From assembly GCA_014925825.1 (NCBI GenBank), contig JACGCK010000188.1:21927-85926 (forward strand): 64,000 bases of DNA. The letters run 5' to 3'. This DNA comes from Pholiota molesta (Eukaryota; Basidiomycota; Agaricomycetes; Agaricales; Strophariaceae). The notes under the pieces are model-generated. The model was not told the DNA's origin. It searched no databases and saw only the letters and a list, made by a program, of their open reading frames with translations. Each line of letters opens with the position of its first letter. Position 1 is the stretch's first letter. Shown here in pieces: positions 37,891 through 49,941 of this stretch. The translations under genes and the position numbers were made by a program.

Positions 37891-39542
37891 AAACCTAGGC
37901 TGTTGTCGCAATTGCGAACTAGCACAACACGGGCATTTCAAGCGTTAATATATTGAACATGCGTCTTAATAACAATTCTGCGCGCGATGATATTAGCTTA
38001 CGCCTTGAGAGGAGAGTGCAGAGAGGGCAACTTACGAATTTTGTAGTACCTACGACGAATCTCAAACACCTCTGATATGCTATTTTGGGATCACACTTTC
38101 GAGCAGTCATATAACACACTGTCTATAAACCAGTTAAGCTTCAGCGAGAGCACCAGGGATGGAAATACGAGAATACTTACCTGGGAGTAGGTTCGATTTC
38201 CCAACTCTTTTCCTCGTCAAGCTAGATCCCTGTAATCTCATGAGCTGGATATCTGACTGGACCTTCTAAACCCACCTGCCGTTCGCAACGCCCCCGTTGT
38301 CGTTCCTGAGGTCTTCGCTGAGGTCTGGAGTGGCTAATTTGATGACAATCGGAGAGGCTGTTCATCGAATTTGGATATTTAGTATTACGGGGCCTTATCC
38401 GACGCGTTCGCAACCGTGCCACAAACCCATACCCATAAACCCTATCGACCAAACCTATTTCTTTCACGAAGAAGCGATTGTGAACAAAAATTCTCAAGCA
38501 GACCCCACTGCCAGATCGCGCATATCTCGCGGTCCAGCGGTATGGCTGTAGGCCGCAGAGCTGTACAGCCCACTGAGCCGAATGGTTCGACGGTATTTAT
38601 GTTTCAATCGCCCGTTTGTAAAGGTGTTTCGTCGATAGGGTATATGACGACGTCGCGAACAGGGAGGATGAAGTTCTCGCACGGCAAGAGGTAGAGGTGC
38701 GGAGATCAAAGAGAAAAAGGGGGGAAGACGCACCCGAAACCTGCTTCCTACTATTGCGGCGCCCGCTAGGGGAACGAAGCGAGGCGGGCATCGGATTTTT
38801 GTTGCCAAGCTAACAAAAGATTTAGTTCGCCATGGCGCATGCGGCATCACCAGAGCAGGACTCACGACTCGATCCAGGAGACGCGCTATCGAACGCAAAG
38901 GATTCCGCCAACCTGAGGAACGTAGGTTGGACTTGCTGTCCTCCATCACCCCAGGACAAAACGTTCATACACATTGCAGCCGGTTCTCCCTCCCCAAGCG
39001 AAGGTCGCGTTTAGCAAAGCCCACGGTGCCGCCACCAGATATCAAAGTGCCGCCAGTTATCGAGGAGGCGCCGGTATCCGTAGATCTGACACTGGTCCGC
39101 CACCCCAGCCGCGTTACTCCTAACGACACCAGATGGTGAGGGTAGCTGACATCATGCCAATAAACGTGGGCGCTTACAATGTATCGTTTGAATTGATAGC
39201 ACATTCAAGTGGCCTGTGAACATGTCAACTGCGGTTGAGGGAGGGAGAGAGTATGTCGCGTACGCGCTCGCGGCCCAACAGCGAGGGTAGTGGTTGGGAT
39301 GGGAAAGCTATAGTTATCGATGATATCTCCAGTTTAGCGCGCTTTGCGAGGTTTTTGCTAACGTTTCTGTTGAGTTTATAGGTATTAGGCGAGTTGGAAT
39401 AATGGAATTGTGTGTAGGAGAAAATCGCAGGCTTGAAAGACTTAGTGCCGCTTGGCCGCGCGATAAACACGCACAAATACGGTGTCCGTGATCCAGCTTT
39501 GAATTATGGGCTCGACGCGACTCACCCCCATCCAGCTCGACG
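37891..39542. other. Gene-poor region upstream of DPB4
   Basis: Open frames on both strands are short and lack family motifs. I see no RNA gene. The region may contain further degraded accessory sequence. Confidence 0.4.
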
Positions 39543-40635
39543 ATGCCGCGCAAAGAAACCTACTCTGGCCCTCTCTCCGCCCTGGCCCAGCAGAACCTCG
39601 TCTCCGAGGGCATCGAGAACTTCGAGCTGCCCAAAAGCGTCGTCATGAAGATCGCAAAGTCTGCAGTAACTACCCCCCGCACCCCCCGTACCCGCGTAGC
39701 CATCCTGAATGTCCCCCCGCAGATACCCGACAACGTCAAGCTGCAGAAAGAGACGGTGCTGTCGCTCGTGAAGGGCTCGACGGTGTTCATCAACTACCTA
39801 GGTGCGTCTACCCCCCGGCACGCCGTCCACAAGACCACCCCGTTCTGATGCCCGCCGCCGTGGTCTCTAGCTGCAACGTGCGTCCGATGTCCCGCCCGGT
39901 AACCCTCCGTGTGTTATTGCTGTTGTTGACTCCCCCTGCAGCGCCCACGACGTGGCACAGTCAAAGCAGCACAAGAGCATCTCCGCCTCGGACGTCCTCA
40001 AAGCCCTAGAAACGATCGAGTTCGGCGACATGGTGAACAAGCTCCAGGCGGAACTGCTGCGTGAGTCCCCCCACCCCCACGTCACATCGATCGCCTAACC
40101 CTACCCCGCGCACACAGTCTACCGCGACCTCTCGAAGAACGACAAAGGCAAGAAAGGGAACAACAGCACCAACGGCGCCGCGGGCGCCTCAGCCAGGAAG
40201 GCCCCCGCCGCCGGCAGCAGCGCCTCCGCCTCCGCGCCGCCGCCCCCGCGCGCGAAGGGCAAGGAGCGCGTGTCCACCGGCAACCCGCGCCCCGTGCTCC
40301 CGTTCACCTCCGCCCCGCTCGGCCCTGCGCCCCACCACCCGATGGACGTGGATGTGGACGACGGCGCGGACGGGCTGCTCGCGAGTGCGAGCGCGAGCGC
40401 ACCGCAGCAGCGCGGGGGCGGCGGCGAGCTCGACCCGAACGACCCGGAGCAGACGTGGGAGGAGGAGGTGGACACGGACGATTTCGATGTGAAATATTAC
40501 AATAGTTCCGAGCCCGACGAGGAGGACACCTACGAAGCGCTGGAGGATACCGTCGCGCTGGAGGAGATGGAGATGCATGCTGATGCCCGCGGGGTGGAGG
40601 AGCGCCCGTCTCTCATGGAAGATGTCGAGGATTAG
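39543..40635 (+). CDS. DPB4: DNA polymerase epsilon subunit Dpb4/POLE3 (histone fold)
   Basis: Histone-fold subunit of Pol epsilon, shared in many eukaryotes with a chromatin-remodelling complex. Exons are 39543-39665, 39723-39801, 39871-39877, 39942-40060 and 40118-40635. The fold reads NFELPKSVVMKIAKSA, IPDNVKLQKETVLSLVKGST, VFINYL, then HDVAQSKQHKSISASDVLKA and LETIEFGDMVNKLQAELL. Joining exons 2 and 4 directly gives the wrong frame. A 7-nt exon CTGCAAC with TCTAG before it and GTGCGT after it restores YLAATAHDVA. The tail is acidic and low-complexity, ending RPSLMEDVED. Convergent with NUP84. Confidence 0.93.
39871..39877 (+). other. DPB4: Putative 7-nt microexon of DPB4
   Basis: CTGCAAC is flanked by GGTCTCTAG on the left and GTGCGT on the right. 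Both neighbouring introns (39802-39870 and 39878-39941) are of normal size and use the same donor, GTGCGT. Only inclusion of these seven bases keeps the frame and supplies the residues A-A-T (split codons G/CT, GCA, AC/C) between VFINYL and AHDVAQ. Confidence 0.8.
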
Positions 40636-40778
40636 TTAGTCGTCTATTCCGTTTTCTCTCTTCGCCTGTTCGTTCGTGTATACTGTAAAACTCCTGCATA
40701 TATCCTATCCTACTTCTTTCGCAACACAAAACAACAACGCAGGCAGGAACGGCCGGCCTCAATGGATACAGAACATAT

Positions 40779-43700
40779 TCAAACACTAGAAACGATCCTA
40801 AACGGGTCCGACCCCCCATTCTCCAGCCCCGCGAGCACGGCCTGGCGCACCGCGCCCAGGTACTCCGCCAGCGTGCGCCCCCCGTCGTTCATGAAGTCCT
40901 CGTACAATTTGTACCGCGAGTCCGCGATCACGTTCGCCAGCTCCAATGCGCGCCTCAGGTTCCTACAAATTAATGTCATTGAAAAAAAAAAATCGGCGCG
41001 CAAAATGGAGAACGCACTCTGCGATGACTTTGCGCGAGGAATAGAGCATGTAGTGCAGCCGCAGGATCAGCTCGGGCACGTAGATCTGCCGGATGCGGAT
41101 CAGCTCGCGCCGCCTTCTGTCGCCTAGTCCGTACATAGTGCGATGGTAAGTAGTAAGTAATGCAATGGTAGGTGGTAAGTAATGCAATGCGTCAATGCGT
41201 CAGTCAATGAGCGTTGTTTGCAGCAGGCAGCGGACGGAAAGCGTACCTCCACCGGTCTCGACGTCCGCGACGAGCCACTCCGTCGTGAGCAGCTTCAGGA
41301 TCTGGTCGTACGCCTGGTCGATCAGGCCCTGCAAAAAAGCAAAAGCCGCATCAGCCCCGCGGTCCACACACAGTGCGCCGTGCGCAAGATTTTTTCGTTT
41401 TAAAAAAAATTCAAAACAGAAAAAACAAACAAAGAAAAGAAAACACCACGCACCCGATACTCCGCAACCCACGCCCCCCGCGCCTCGCGCCCCCCTCCCC
41501 CACCGAGCCCGAGCGTGCCGCCGCCGCCCTCCTGCTCCTGCGCCTGCCACGCGACGACGCGCGCGAGCGTGTCCCAGATCACGAAGAACTGCCGGTAGTG
41601 CAGGTACTCCGTCGCGACCTCCTCCGGCTCCGCCAGCTCCGCGAGCTCCTCGGGCAGCAGCGCCAGGAGCGCGTGTGCGGCTTGCACGCGGCCGGCGCCT
41701 GTCATAATTCAATAAAATATGATATGTTAGAATAGCGTAAGGAGGAGGGGAGGTCAGATCACCGAGAGGTGGACTAGGCGAGAGAGAAGAGGGGTACGTG
41801 CCTAGGAGGTACCGCAGGATCACGGTGGCCTGCTCGAGCGCGACGGGGTACGTCGCCTCCATCACCGTCGTCCACTCGATCGAGCGCAGCAGTAGCAACT
41901 CGCCCTCCGTCGGCGGCGGCTGCAGCGCGATAATCGACGGCAGCGGGCCCTTCAGCCGCGGCACCATCTACATCGAATCGCAGGTTTACATTAATTCGCA
42001 GGTTTCAAAAAGAAAGGATATGAGCGGAGACGGGAAAAAACGCACCTCATCAAACGCCTTCTCGATCGTGCGCTCCGCGGTGACCACCGCGACGCGCTCG
42101 ATGTCGAGCCCGTGCTCGCGCGCGCGCGTCAGCGCCAGCCGCCGCTCGTGCGCGTCCGCGGACAGCCCGAGCGACACCAGGAACGCCGCGTAGCGCTCCA
42201 CCGCGTTGTCGCCGAGCGCGCCCGCGTAGAGCGCGATTAGCTCGCGCTGGCCTGCTTGCTAAAAAAAGGTGGGTGGTACGGGAAGGGGAAGGAGTCAGCG
42301 GAATGGCGCGGGAAGGACGCATATAGGCATGGCTTACCTCCAAAATCCCGATGTACGTCTCCAAAATGGTCTGCATCGCCTGCGGCGGCACCGGCACCTC
42401 GATCATCTGCAGGAACAGACAAAAGTGCGCATAGAATCGCGTCATATTGTCGTACCTAACGAAGTCGTCAGCGTCAGCCAACGCCCCGCCACGAGCATTC
42501 GAATACGAATATGATACGAAAGAGACAGAGAGAGAGAGAGAGAGAGATACGTACTCAAATGTATGCGGCGCGAAACTGCCGTCCGCCAAACCCGCTGCGA
42601 AGGTATGGAGCAGCCGGTCCATGCGGTTCAGGATGATGAACAGCTGCGAGAAGTGGAACGCGTGGTCCGCCGGGGGCCTATCCCTTGCATCAGCACACCA
42701 CCACCACCACCACCACGGACAACATAAAGAAGACCACACACCCCTCGGCCACCGCGACGCTCCGCAAACTCTCCAGCGCTCTCACCACCTCCTCCCCCAC
42801 CTCTCCTCCTCCTCCTCCTCCTCCGCCTCCTCCTCGAGCGTGCGCTTGGCCCCGGCGCCGTTCGCCGGGAGCGCCTCGAGCCCGCCCTCCCAGAAGCTGC
42901 CCGGCGCGAGGCGCGCGAGCGCCGCGCTCGCGCGCGCCTCGCACAGGACGCTGAGCTCCGCCCAGAGGTGGTCCTCCCACGTCCGGCACGCGGCCTTGAG
43001 GAGCGGCGCGGTCTCCGGCGCGGGCGCGAGCGTGGCGTAGAGCAGGCGCTCGGGGTCCGCGAGCGCGGGCTGCGGGGGTGGGGTGGGTTAGTTAGTTGGG
43101 GGTGGGAGTGGGAGTGGAAGAAGGGGGATGAAGGGGGGCGACGTACGTTGAGCGCGGCGCGGATGCAGGTGGATTTCCAGAGCGCGCGGTTCCTGTTGCC
43201 AGACCAGCCGCCCGCGTCGGGGTCCTCATTGTCGATGTCTTCTTCTTCGTCGCGTTGCGTTGCTTCGCGGCGCAGTGTCAGCAGAAACCCATGCACAGCG
43301 CTGTGGATGGGACTCACATAGCGCCTTCCACTGGAACAGCAGGGAGCCGCGGATGCTCGCGGCGCGCCACGGCTGGTGCGCCTGGCGGCACGCGTCGACG
43401 GCGTCCTGCAGGCGCCCCGCGCGGAGGTACCCGTACAGCGCCTGCAGCAGGCTCTTCTCATAGCTCTAACCAACCAACCAACCCCTGCCCATCAGCACAC
43501 CACCCCTCACAAATCCACACAAACCGGCGACTCACCGCATCGTCCGCCGCCAGCGCCGCCCCGCCCGCGCGGCTCGGCGCATCCGGGTCCATCTCCGCGC
43601 CGCCGCGCCCCTCCCGCGGCGCGTGCCCCGTGCGCACCGCCTGCAGCACCGTGTGCTTGGTGAACGGCCAGTAGCCCGTGCTCGCGCCGGGCGGCGCGGG

Positions 43701-44209
43701 CGCGGGCGCGGTGTCGTGGAGCCACTCGCGCACGACGACGAGCTCGGAGAGGAGCGGCGACGCGCGGAAGACGGCCTGCGCGAGGTCGGAGGGCGGCGTG
43801 TACGGGTTCTCGAGGAGGAGCTCCGCCGCGCTGGGGCCCGCGGGCGGGTCGGTCTTGCGGGCGCTGTGGGGTGGGGTTTAGTGGGTGGTTATGGGGGGAG
43901 GAGGGGAGGGGGCGACGGACGGCATGACGGCTTGGAGGAGGGCCCATGTGTTCTCCTCGAGACGGAGGACGTCGATGTCTTCTGGAGCGGTGGTGATGTC
44001 CGCCCGATCCTCGAATTCTTCGATGCTGGCCTTGCTGAGCACGAGAAAGGAGCTGAGAGGCGGTTGGGTACTCACTGGGACTGGCATATCTCGCGCATGC
44101 GCGGTGCGAAACCAGTGTGGGGATCGAGAAGAGCGGCTAGATCATCCTTGATAGTTTGACAAACGGAGAGCACTTCCGCGCATGCCGCATACAAATCCGA
44201 GTCGGACAT
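40779..44209 (-). CDS. NUP84: Nucleoporin Nup84/Nup107
   Basis: Scaffold subunit of the Y-shaped complex of the nuclear pore. The start at 44209 gives MSDSDLYAACAEVLSVCQTI. Recognisable parts in order: LRLEENTWALLQAVM, LLSELVVVREWLHDTAP, LLQALYGYLRAGRLQDAVDA with CRQAHQPWRAASIRGSLLFQ, NRALWKSTCIRAAL, WEDHLWAELSVLCEAR, FSQLFIILNRMDRLLHTFA, YDNMTRFYAHFCLFLQMIEV, LIALYAGALGDNAVERYAAF and ELILRLHYMLYSSRKVIAE, all typical of the Nup84/Nup107 helical solenoid. About ten short introns, one with (AG)n at 42527-42547 and one with (ACC)n near 42697. A frame slip lies inside the Glu-rich GAG tract near 42810, downstream of which VGEEVVRALESLRS resumes. Essential in other fungi, so the slip is probably an assembly error. 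Confidence 0.92.
42527..42547. repeat. (AG)n microsatellite in a NUP84 intron
   Basis: About ten uninterrupted AG units next to a splice site of NUP84. Confidence 0.9.
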
Positions 44210-44358
44210 GGTTGGAAGGTGGGATAGCCTAGCGTAGAAGATCTCTAGCTGTAGTTTATGCGCAGTATTTGGCTAGTTTTTGGGGAGGAAGACCATATGC
44301 GGGGGCCTAGTAAGTGGCAACACTAAAGTAACAGTGGAAAGAACGCATTTCAGATTTC

Positions 44359-44430
44359 CAACAACACGCGATAGAACATCACGTCGCGTGATCTTTGTGT
44401 AACATTTGCTCTGTCACGCCATCATCGAGA
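44359..44430 (+). repeat. Direct repeat, left copy (NUP84 promoter)
   Basis: CACGCGATAGAACATCACGT, CGCGTGATCT and CTCTGTCACGCCATCA recur in the same order and spacing at 46874-46945. The two copies bracket the F-box 4 block. This copy lies 150-220 bp upstream of NUP84. Confidence 0.8.
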
Positions 44431-44432
44431 TT

Positions 44433-44999
44433 AGGGCTGCGTAAAAGACCTCCCCACCCTTTTTTACCGGTAATTTACTAGCAAAAAATCTCGGCCCCTC
44501 CAGAAGGGGTGTAATTTACGGTAAATTACTGGTAAATTACCTTTTCACGTGATTCTTCGCCCCCCAAACGTGATTTACGGTTTTACTGGGTGGTGCCGGA
44601 ATGCCGTGCTTATGTGAGCGGCGATCAAACCCTCGGATCATGCCGCCTGCTCCGGCACACGCTAATTTTGGACGCGCGGCGCTTGCGCGTGTGTGCTGGC
44701 AGGCGCTGGCACCTTTTTAGCGGGTGTGCACGCACGCGCTGGGGTTTCCTGGACCTGGGAATGAGATGGAAGAGCCTCTGTCATTTCAATATTTCTTATG
44801 AGGGTAAAACCTTGTAGACACCACTGTAACAGACAATTGAATTGAATCTATGATATCCCTGCTGTGCACCGTGGCACGTGACTTATATCTGTGGTAAATT
44901 ACCTACCAGATCCCAAGGCGGTAAATTACTGGTAAATTACTGGTAAATTACCGTTAAAAAACCTCGAGGTAAAAAACTTCGAGTTTTTTACGCAGCCTT
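44433..44999. mobile_element. 567-bp non-autonomous hAT-like element (MITE)
   Basis: The ends form short inverted repeats: AGGGCTGCGTAAAA at the left and TTTTTTACGCAGCCTT at the right. The element is bracketed by an identical 9-bp duplication ATCGAGATT (44424-44432 and 45000-45008), which could be 8 bp with one shared end base, as in hAT elements. Both subterminal regions are packed with GGTAAATTAC and its complement GTAATTTACC (at least eight copies), resembling transposase-binding arrays. The core is GC-rich and has no transposase frame. It interrupts one copy of a repeat upstream of NUP84. Confidence 0.9.
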
Positions 45000-45116
45000 A
45001 TCGAGATTCGATCCATCATCAACCAATAACTCATCTCGGCGCTCTATTTATCTCAGACGCCTAAAACCAGCCTCTGTATCAAGAATTTCATCCGAGAAAG
45101 ACATAGTTGTACATAT

Positions 45117-46658
45117 TTAAACCACAAGACCGTCTCTATCAGAGTACAAAATTCTAATGTTCAATGTTGGCGGTGAAAACACAATTTTCAAGGCAGGATT
45201 CATGGAAGAGCGAGGCATAAGCACATGGATATCGCTCAATAGTTCAGAACCCTTATTGCTGAATAGGTCAAAACCATAGTCATTACCACCTTCATCCGTG
45301 TCTTCGTCTTCGTCCGAGTGTTCTTCATCATCTGGGTATTCTTCATCATCCGGGTGTTCTTCATCATCCGGGTGTTCCTCATCATCCGAGTCTTCTTCAT
45401 CATCCGAGTCTTCGTCAAAGGGAAAGAGTTTTAAGGACAGAGATTTCAAACTCGAAAATTTGTCGGTGGAGAGGAGGTTGTCGAGATCCAGGAGGTCCTT
45501 GATCAGCGGCGACGGGTCGTTCGTTTGAAGTGTTATGCCAAGCTTTATTCCAAGATGCTTCAAAAAGGGAAACGTCGGAGCGTGCTGCAAAATGGCGCCG
45601 GGGAGGTGGTGCAGAGGATTTTCATCGTGCGCGTGCGTGTACCAAACCCGGAACCGCAGCGTCTCCAGCGTCACCAACGCGTCTGGATGAACGGAGTTCA
45701 AGATATCAGAAAAGTTGGGATGAGAGGAGTATCCTGAACATATGCGATATCAGTTCTTTTCGTCTGAATTTTTGAGATCGGTGAAAAAAGATGACTTACG
45801 TTCAACAGATATATCTAGCGTCTTCAGCTGGCTCATCGTGGGCAACAAGCGATCCATTGGTACTCCTTCATCTCCAGTGTCAGATGAGGATATCGTCGCC
45901 GAAAACATCTCCAATTGGGACAAATCGAAGATCGGAAGCCCGATAATCGGCCGGATACCTTCAAAGATACCTTCGACTGTGCTACGAGTCACCAGAAATG
46001 CCAACGACTTCAGCTGAAGAGGACGTGGATGGCAGACAACCAGTGGATCCGCTATAGATGCCAAGGACACATCGGAGCCAAGGTGGAAAGTATGGAGGCA
46101 AGCGAGCGGATAAATTATCGAGATTGGGATATCCCGGTAGTGGTCGAAGTAAAGATGCGTGAGCGTATGTCGTTGCCGATGTACGAGGTCAACAATCGCT
46201 ACTCGCAACGACTCGTCCAAGCTATCCCAGCTCTCGACTCTCCTCCAGGGTCCCCCGTAGTATTGATATCTAATATGCAGCTTCTCCAATCGATCGAATT
46301 TCTGCAAGAGCGGCAAGAGCGTCTCATCCACTGAATTTGAAGGATGAGGATAGAAAACGAGCTCGCGGACGTATCCCGCAATTTCTGGGCTGCTCGCGAC
46401 AAGTTTGGCTAGGTTCGCGGCTCCGATACACAGCGTCGATTCACGATTCTCCGACCACACCAGGGTATCAGCGGGGACGTCCGACCCATCGATACGCAAT
46501 TTAAGACGGATCGCAGAGAACAAGCGTTTGCGACAGACAGCCAGGAGGTGGCGGCATGTTTGGGAGACGGATTGGATCGTTACGAAATCAGGAGGGTCGC
46601 CATTCGCCAACGTGTCGATAATCGTATTCAAAGTGTCGAATGTAAGATCGCTCGACAT
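45117..46658 (-). CDS. F-box/LRR-like protein, paralogue 4, with acidic repeat
   Basis: Fourth paralogue, starting MSSDLTFDTLNTIIDTLANG at 46658, then SVSQTCRHLLAVCRKRLFSA and LRR-like blocks (LLPLLQKFDRLEKLHIRYQY; MDRLLPTMSQLKTLDISVER). The intron near 45740-45800 leads to the last exon (NSVHPDALVTLETLRFRVWY). Unlike its relatives it carries an Asp/Glu insertion encoded at about 45290-45420 by a 15-bp tandem repeat (units DDEEH/DDEEY/DDEED with Pro or Ser). The chain continues normally afterwards to a stop at 45117. Both exons are open. Confidence 0.85.
45290..45420 (-). repeat. 15-bp tandem repeat encoding Asp/Glu units
   Basis: Plus-strand units of the form TCTTCATCATCCGGG recur about six times with small changes, in frame within F-box paralogue 4. 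Confidence 0.9.
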
Positions 46659-46873
46659 CTTGTTAAAATCTTTTGAGATGGATCTCAAGCTCAAAAGGCG
46701 ACGTTGCTTTACTCATGCCACTCACTGTTCTTGACAGGAACTTTTGGTTTGAAGGTGCTAAATAAGATGCCTGTGGTAAGAGCAGCCTAACCTAGACAAT
46801 GGCAGCGGCGATGAGAGGAAGAAACAAGGAAGAAACTGACAGAATCCGTTGAGAATCCGTTCTCTTTGAATCT

Positions 46874-46945
46874 TTCAAATTCCAACACGCGATAGAACGT
46901 CACACCGCGTGATCTCCCTGTCGCACTTTCTCTGTCACGTCATCA
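46874..46945 (+). repeat. Direct repeat, right copy
   Basis: CACGCGATAGAACGTCACAC, CGCGTGATCT and CTCTGTCACGTCATCA match the NUP84 upstream region at 44359-44430. It lies just upstream of F-box paralogue 4. Confidence 0.8.
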
Positions 46946-49320
46946 ACCAAGCGATTCCTCTTTTGTTCCTCTTGCATTACTCTTGAACTTAACGCTCCAT
47001 CCAGTTGCACTGCTCTTAAAGATGCACTGGTAGGCAAGCTCGTGTTCGCCTATTCTCGCGTATCCAAATGCTTGGCTTTGCATTCTCCTACAATTCGTAA
47101 CTCGTTAGGCAGTGATAAGTACTCAGCATAGATCAGCGGCTGCTTGATGTCAGACGTGAACTGGAGAAGACATCTGCTACGACACCTGGAAAGGCTGGAG
47201 GCATATTACGAGGTTCAGGGCTATCTTGGTGCTCAGACGTTCAAGGTGATGGTTGACCGAAAGACGCTTGAACCTCTGGTACGTTATCAACCACTCAATT
47301 CAGTACAGTTATATTGACGGTGTGATTCCCCGTAGGCGTCCATATTTCAACATATCAAAATAGTTCAGAGTTTGTCTACCACATCACAAACACACTTTAC
47401 TTTTTGTCTGCGGACTTTACCGTTCTGAAACCAGATGCAACTTCAAGCGCCTGGGGATTTCCTACAGGCAGCCCCAATTTCAAGCTGTGCGATCATTAGT
47501 CCTTGGTTCTGACCTCTGGACATAACAGCGTTCTCTGGCGTCACATCAGTACTGTCTGCGTAGTAAGGCCTACTCCTCAACAAAGGCCAAGGTCTGGTAG
47601 CCGCTCCAAGGTCGTGACACCGTTGATCTTGCAAGCAGCAGATTACGCTAGACTTCATGTCTCCACTCGCTCCTTCCAGCTCTTCTCTGTTGGGCTCCTC
47701 GTTTTCGGGTCTCTGTCTCTGTCTTGCGTCTCTATTCTCTACCGTCCCGGGTTCTGTTCTCTCCCATTCACGATATGTGGAAGGACACGGAAGTACGCAT
47801 TCGTACTGTTTGTTCGCTGGCTTGTCAATTTGTCACCTATGGAACTCGGTCAAGATCCTACGGTCACAAGCAGCTGGGCCGCGAGGCTCCGGAAGATGCC
47901 CCCATGTTCGCGATTACGGCGAGTTGTCCTTCTTGGTACATCGGGACTTGCTTGGGCGAGGCACGTCCGTTTGATTAGTGCCATAAAACGTTATGGGCCC
48001 TGTGTTTGTGTTGAAAGATACGTGGAGGAGCGCTTCTCTGATATCTGAACCAGCAAGTTATGAGTCAGTCGCTGGTCTTGTTGGCGAAATTGCACCTGGG
48101 GGAAGACGTCCGTTTTCCTGCCGAGTAGCAACACAGTATCAATGATCCGGGTGCCTTAGCAGGGTTAGCACCAGTCTATATGCCGGCATCGAAGAAGGGA
48201 ATGTTCTACATCGGTCAATCCTCGAGAGCCGTGGAAGCAATCACTGAAGTATCGCTAAGAAAAGAGTTACTTCACGGAGTTTGCTCCGCGCTCAGTGTTA
48301 AATGCTCTTCCTTCGATACCACAAGAACGACAGTCGTGTCTGCATTCCGTGTACCGGGTGGTCGCATACTACCGTTGGATGAGACGTAATGCATGGCGTT
48401 GCAATTCAATTCCCAGAGAACAGCGCAGTTCATGGCTGTGCTTACCAATTGTGGACACCTTCCTATCAAAGAACCCGTCCCATGAGCCCCAGCATGGTAT
48501 CGAGTCGTCCTCCTATCTTCTTGCTGATAGCATAACACAAATACCGGTCCTTGATTCCGCGGCATTGGACGAGGCAAGTGGTCCTTCTTTTTCGCGTATG
48601 TTTTATGTCTGATCGACAGACACTGTATGACACGGTGAGCCTTGCTATCTACATTCAAGCTGTTCTGACATTCATTTAAATAGGTCCTTTGCAACGCATG
48701 TCCGGCAATTCTGGCGAAGCATCCTGCCTTGCGACTCTTTTTTCTTCTGTGAAAACTCACCGTGCTTGCCATGTATCTTCAGTCGCGTGTTTTGTTCGCA
48801 GCTACGACAGCTTTTACCCTGTTCTGACACGAAAGACCTCATGGACATCGACTGATTCAACGATAATATCGTGCAATCGAGCTAAGTTTGAAGAAGGCTG
48901 TGGCGTGCTTGATCTGGAAAGGATTTCGTGACTTCAAATTACTGGTGGGTGACGGGATCATTGATGTCTTTATCTAATACAATCGATGAAATCGATGCTC
49001 TATCAATGGATTTCCATACGTTATCGAACGGCGCCATGCGGGATTACAATTTACCACGTTAATTTTTTACTGATGGAAACAATTTGAACGCAAACCTACA
49101 AGCGCTGGTGCTGTATAGGTACGTTGTCATTGAACGTTGAACGTAGATCTATTCGCGTTGTACCAGATTCTCGGTCTGGTATGTATTATGTATTCAAGGG
49201 GTTTTTTTTTTTTTTTTTTTTTTTTGCGTGTGCGTACATAGTGTGTCAGAGAGTGGTGGCCGTTATAAATATCGCTCGTAGTTGACTTCTTACCAGACGT
49301 CCTCGCAGACACATACCTTA
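46946..49320. other. Unassigned region with weak coding hints
   Basis: No family is recognised. Stretches that read like coding sequence but cannot be joined confidently include 47130-47280 (LRRELEKTS-type helix or NWRRHLLRHLERLEAYYEVQ), 47776-47975 (MWKDTEVRIRTVCSLACQFV) and 48480-48600 (SYLLADSITQIPVLDSAALD). They may belong to a decayed gene. Confidence 0.3.
49202..49225. repeat. Homopolymer of 24 T
   Basis: An unbroken run of T. It could be the poly(A) tail of a minus-strand retroposed sequence, but no clear flanking duplication was seen. Confidence 0.9.
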
Positions 49321-49941
49321 ATGGCGTCCAGTTTGGCGTCGCACGGGACGGTCACGTTGATTTCATCCAGTTTTAATGACAGGCTTAGAGGTAAGACTGG
49401 ACATGAATAAACAACCGTCTGATAGGCAATAGAGTCACAGCCTCAAAGGATCTGGATTAGAAATATTTAACAAGCTGTCGGCCGGTGGAAGCATCTATGC
49501 ACTAACCCAACAGAAACTTCTCTATGAAATAACGGCAGCATAACAGCGCAAGTGTCGGCTCGACTTGACGGTTAATTTTCCGCTGGGTGTATCGAAATAC
49601 AGTGGGACCTAACCCGAAGAGTTTTCATATAATTTCATAGTTGAGCTCCAATCAGAATTCAAGTTATTGAAAGATACCTGTTGCAAATGAAGCTCAGCAT
49701 GCGTGCACCAGAGCCTGAGGGCACCTAAGGACGCCCAGTATTCTCTTGGATTCTCCATGCATGAGTACGTTACTACTGGGAGTAGATACTTCTGTAACAT
49801 GTTTTTATCCGCCTCTGCATTCGCACTCCCTCTCACATAGTATACTCTCGCGGCTCTTAGCATGCACTTAGTCCGAACTTCTCCTCACCCACTCTTTACA
49901 CCGTTTACACGTGGTTCATTGACCCAATCTTCACCGTGTGC

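Noticed and set aside
38120..38220. Possible tRNA with GGTTCGATTTCCC box
   Set aside because: A B-box-like word is present but no cloverleaf with paired acceptor and anticodon stems could be drawn.
49202..49225. Retroposed poly(A) tail
   Set aside because: No target duplication and no recognisable retroposed sequence next to it; recorded only as a homopolymer.
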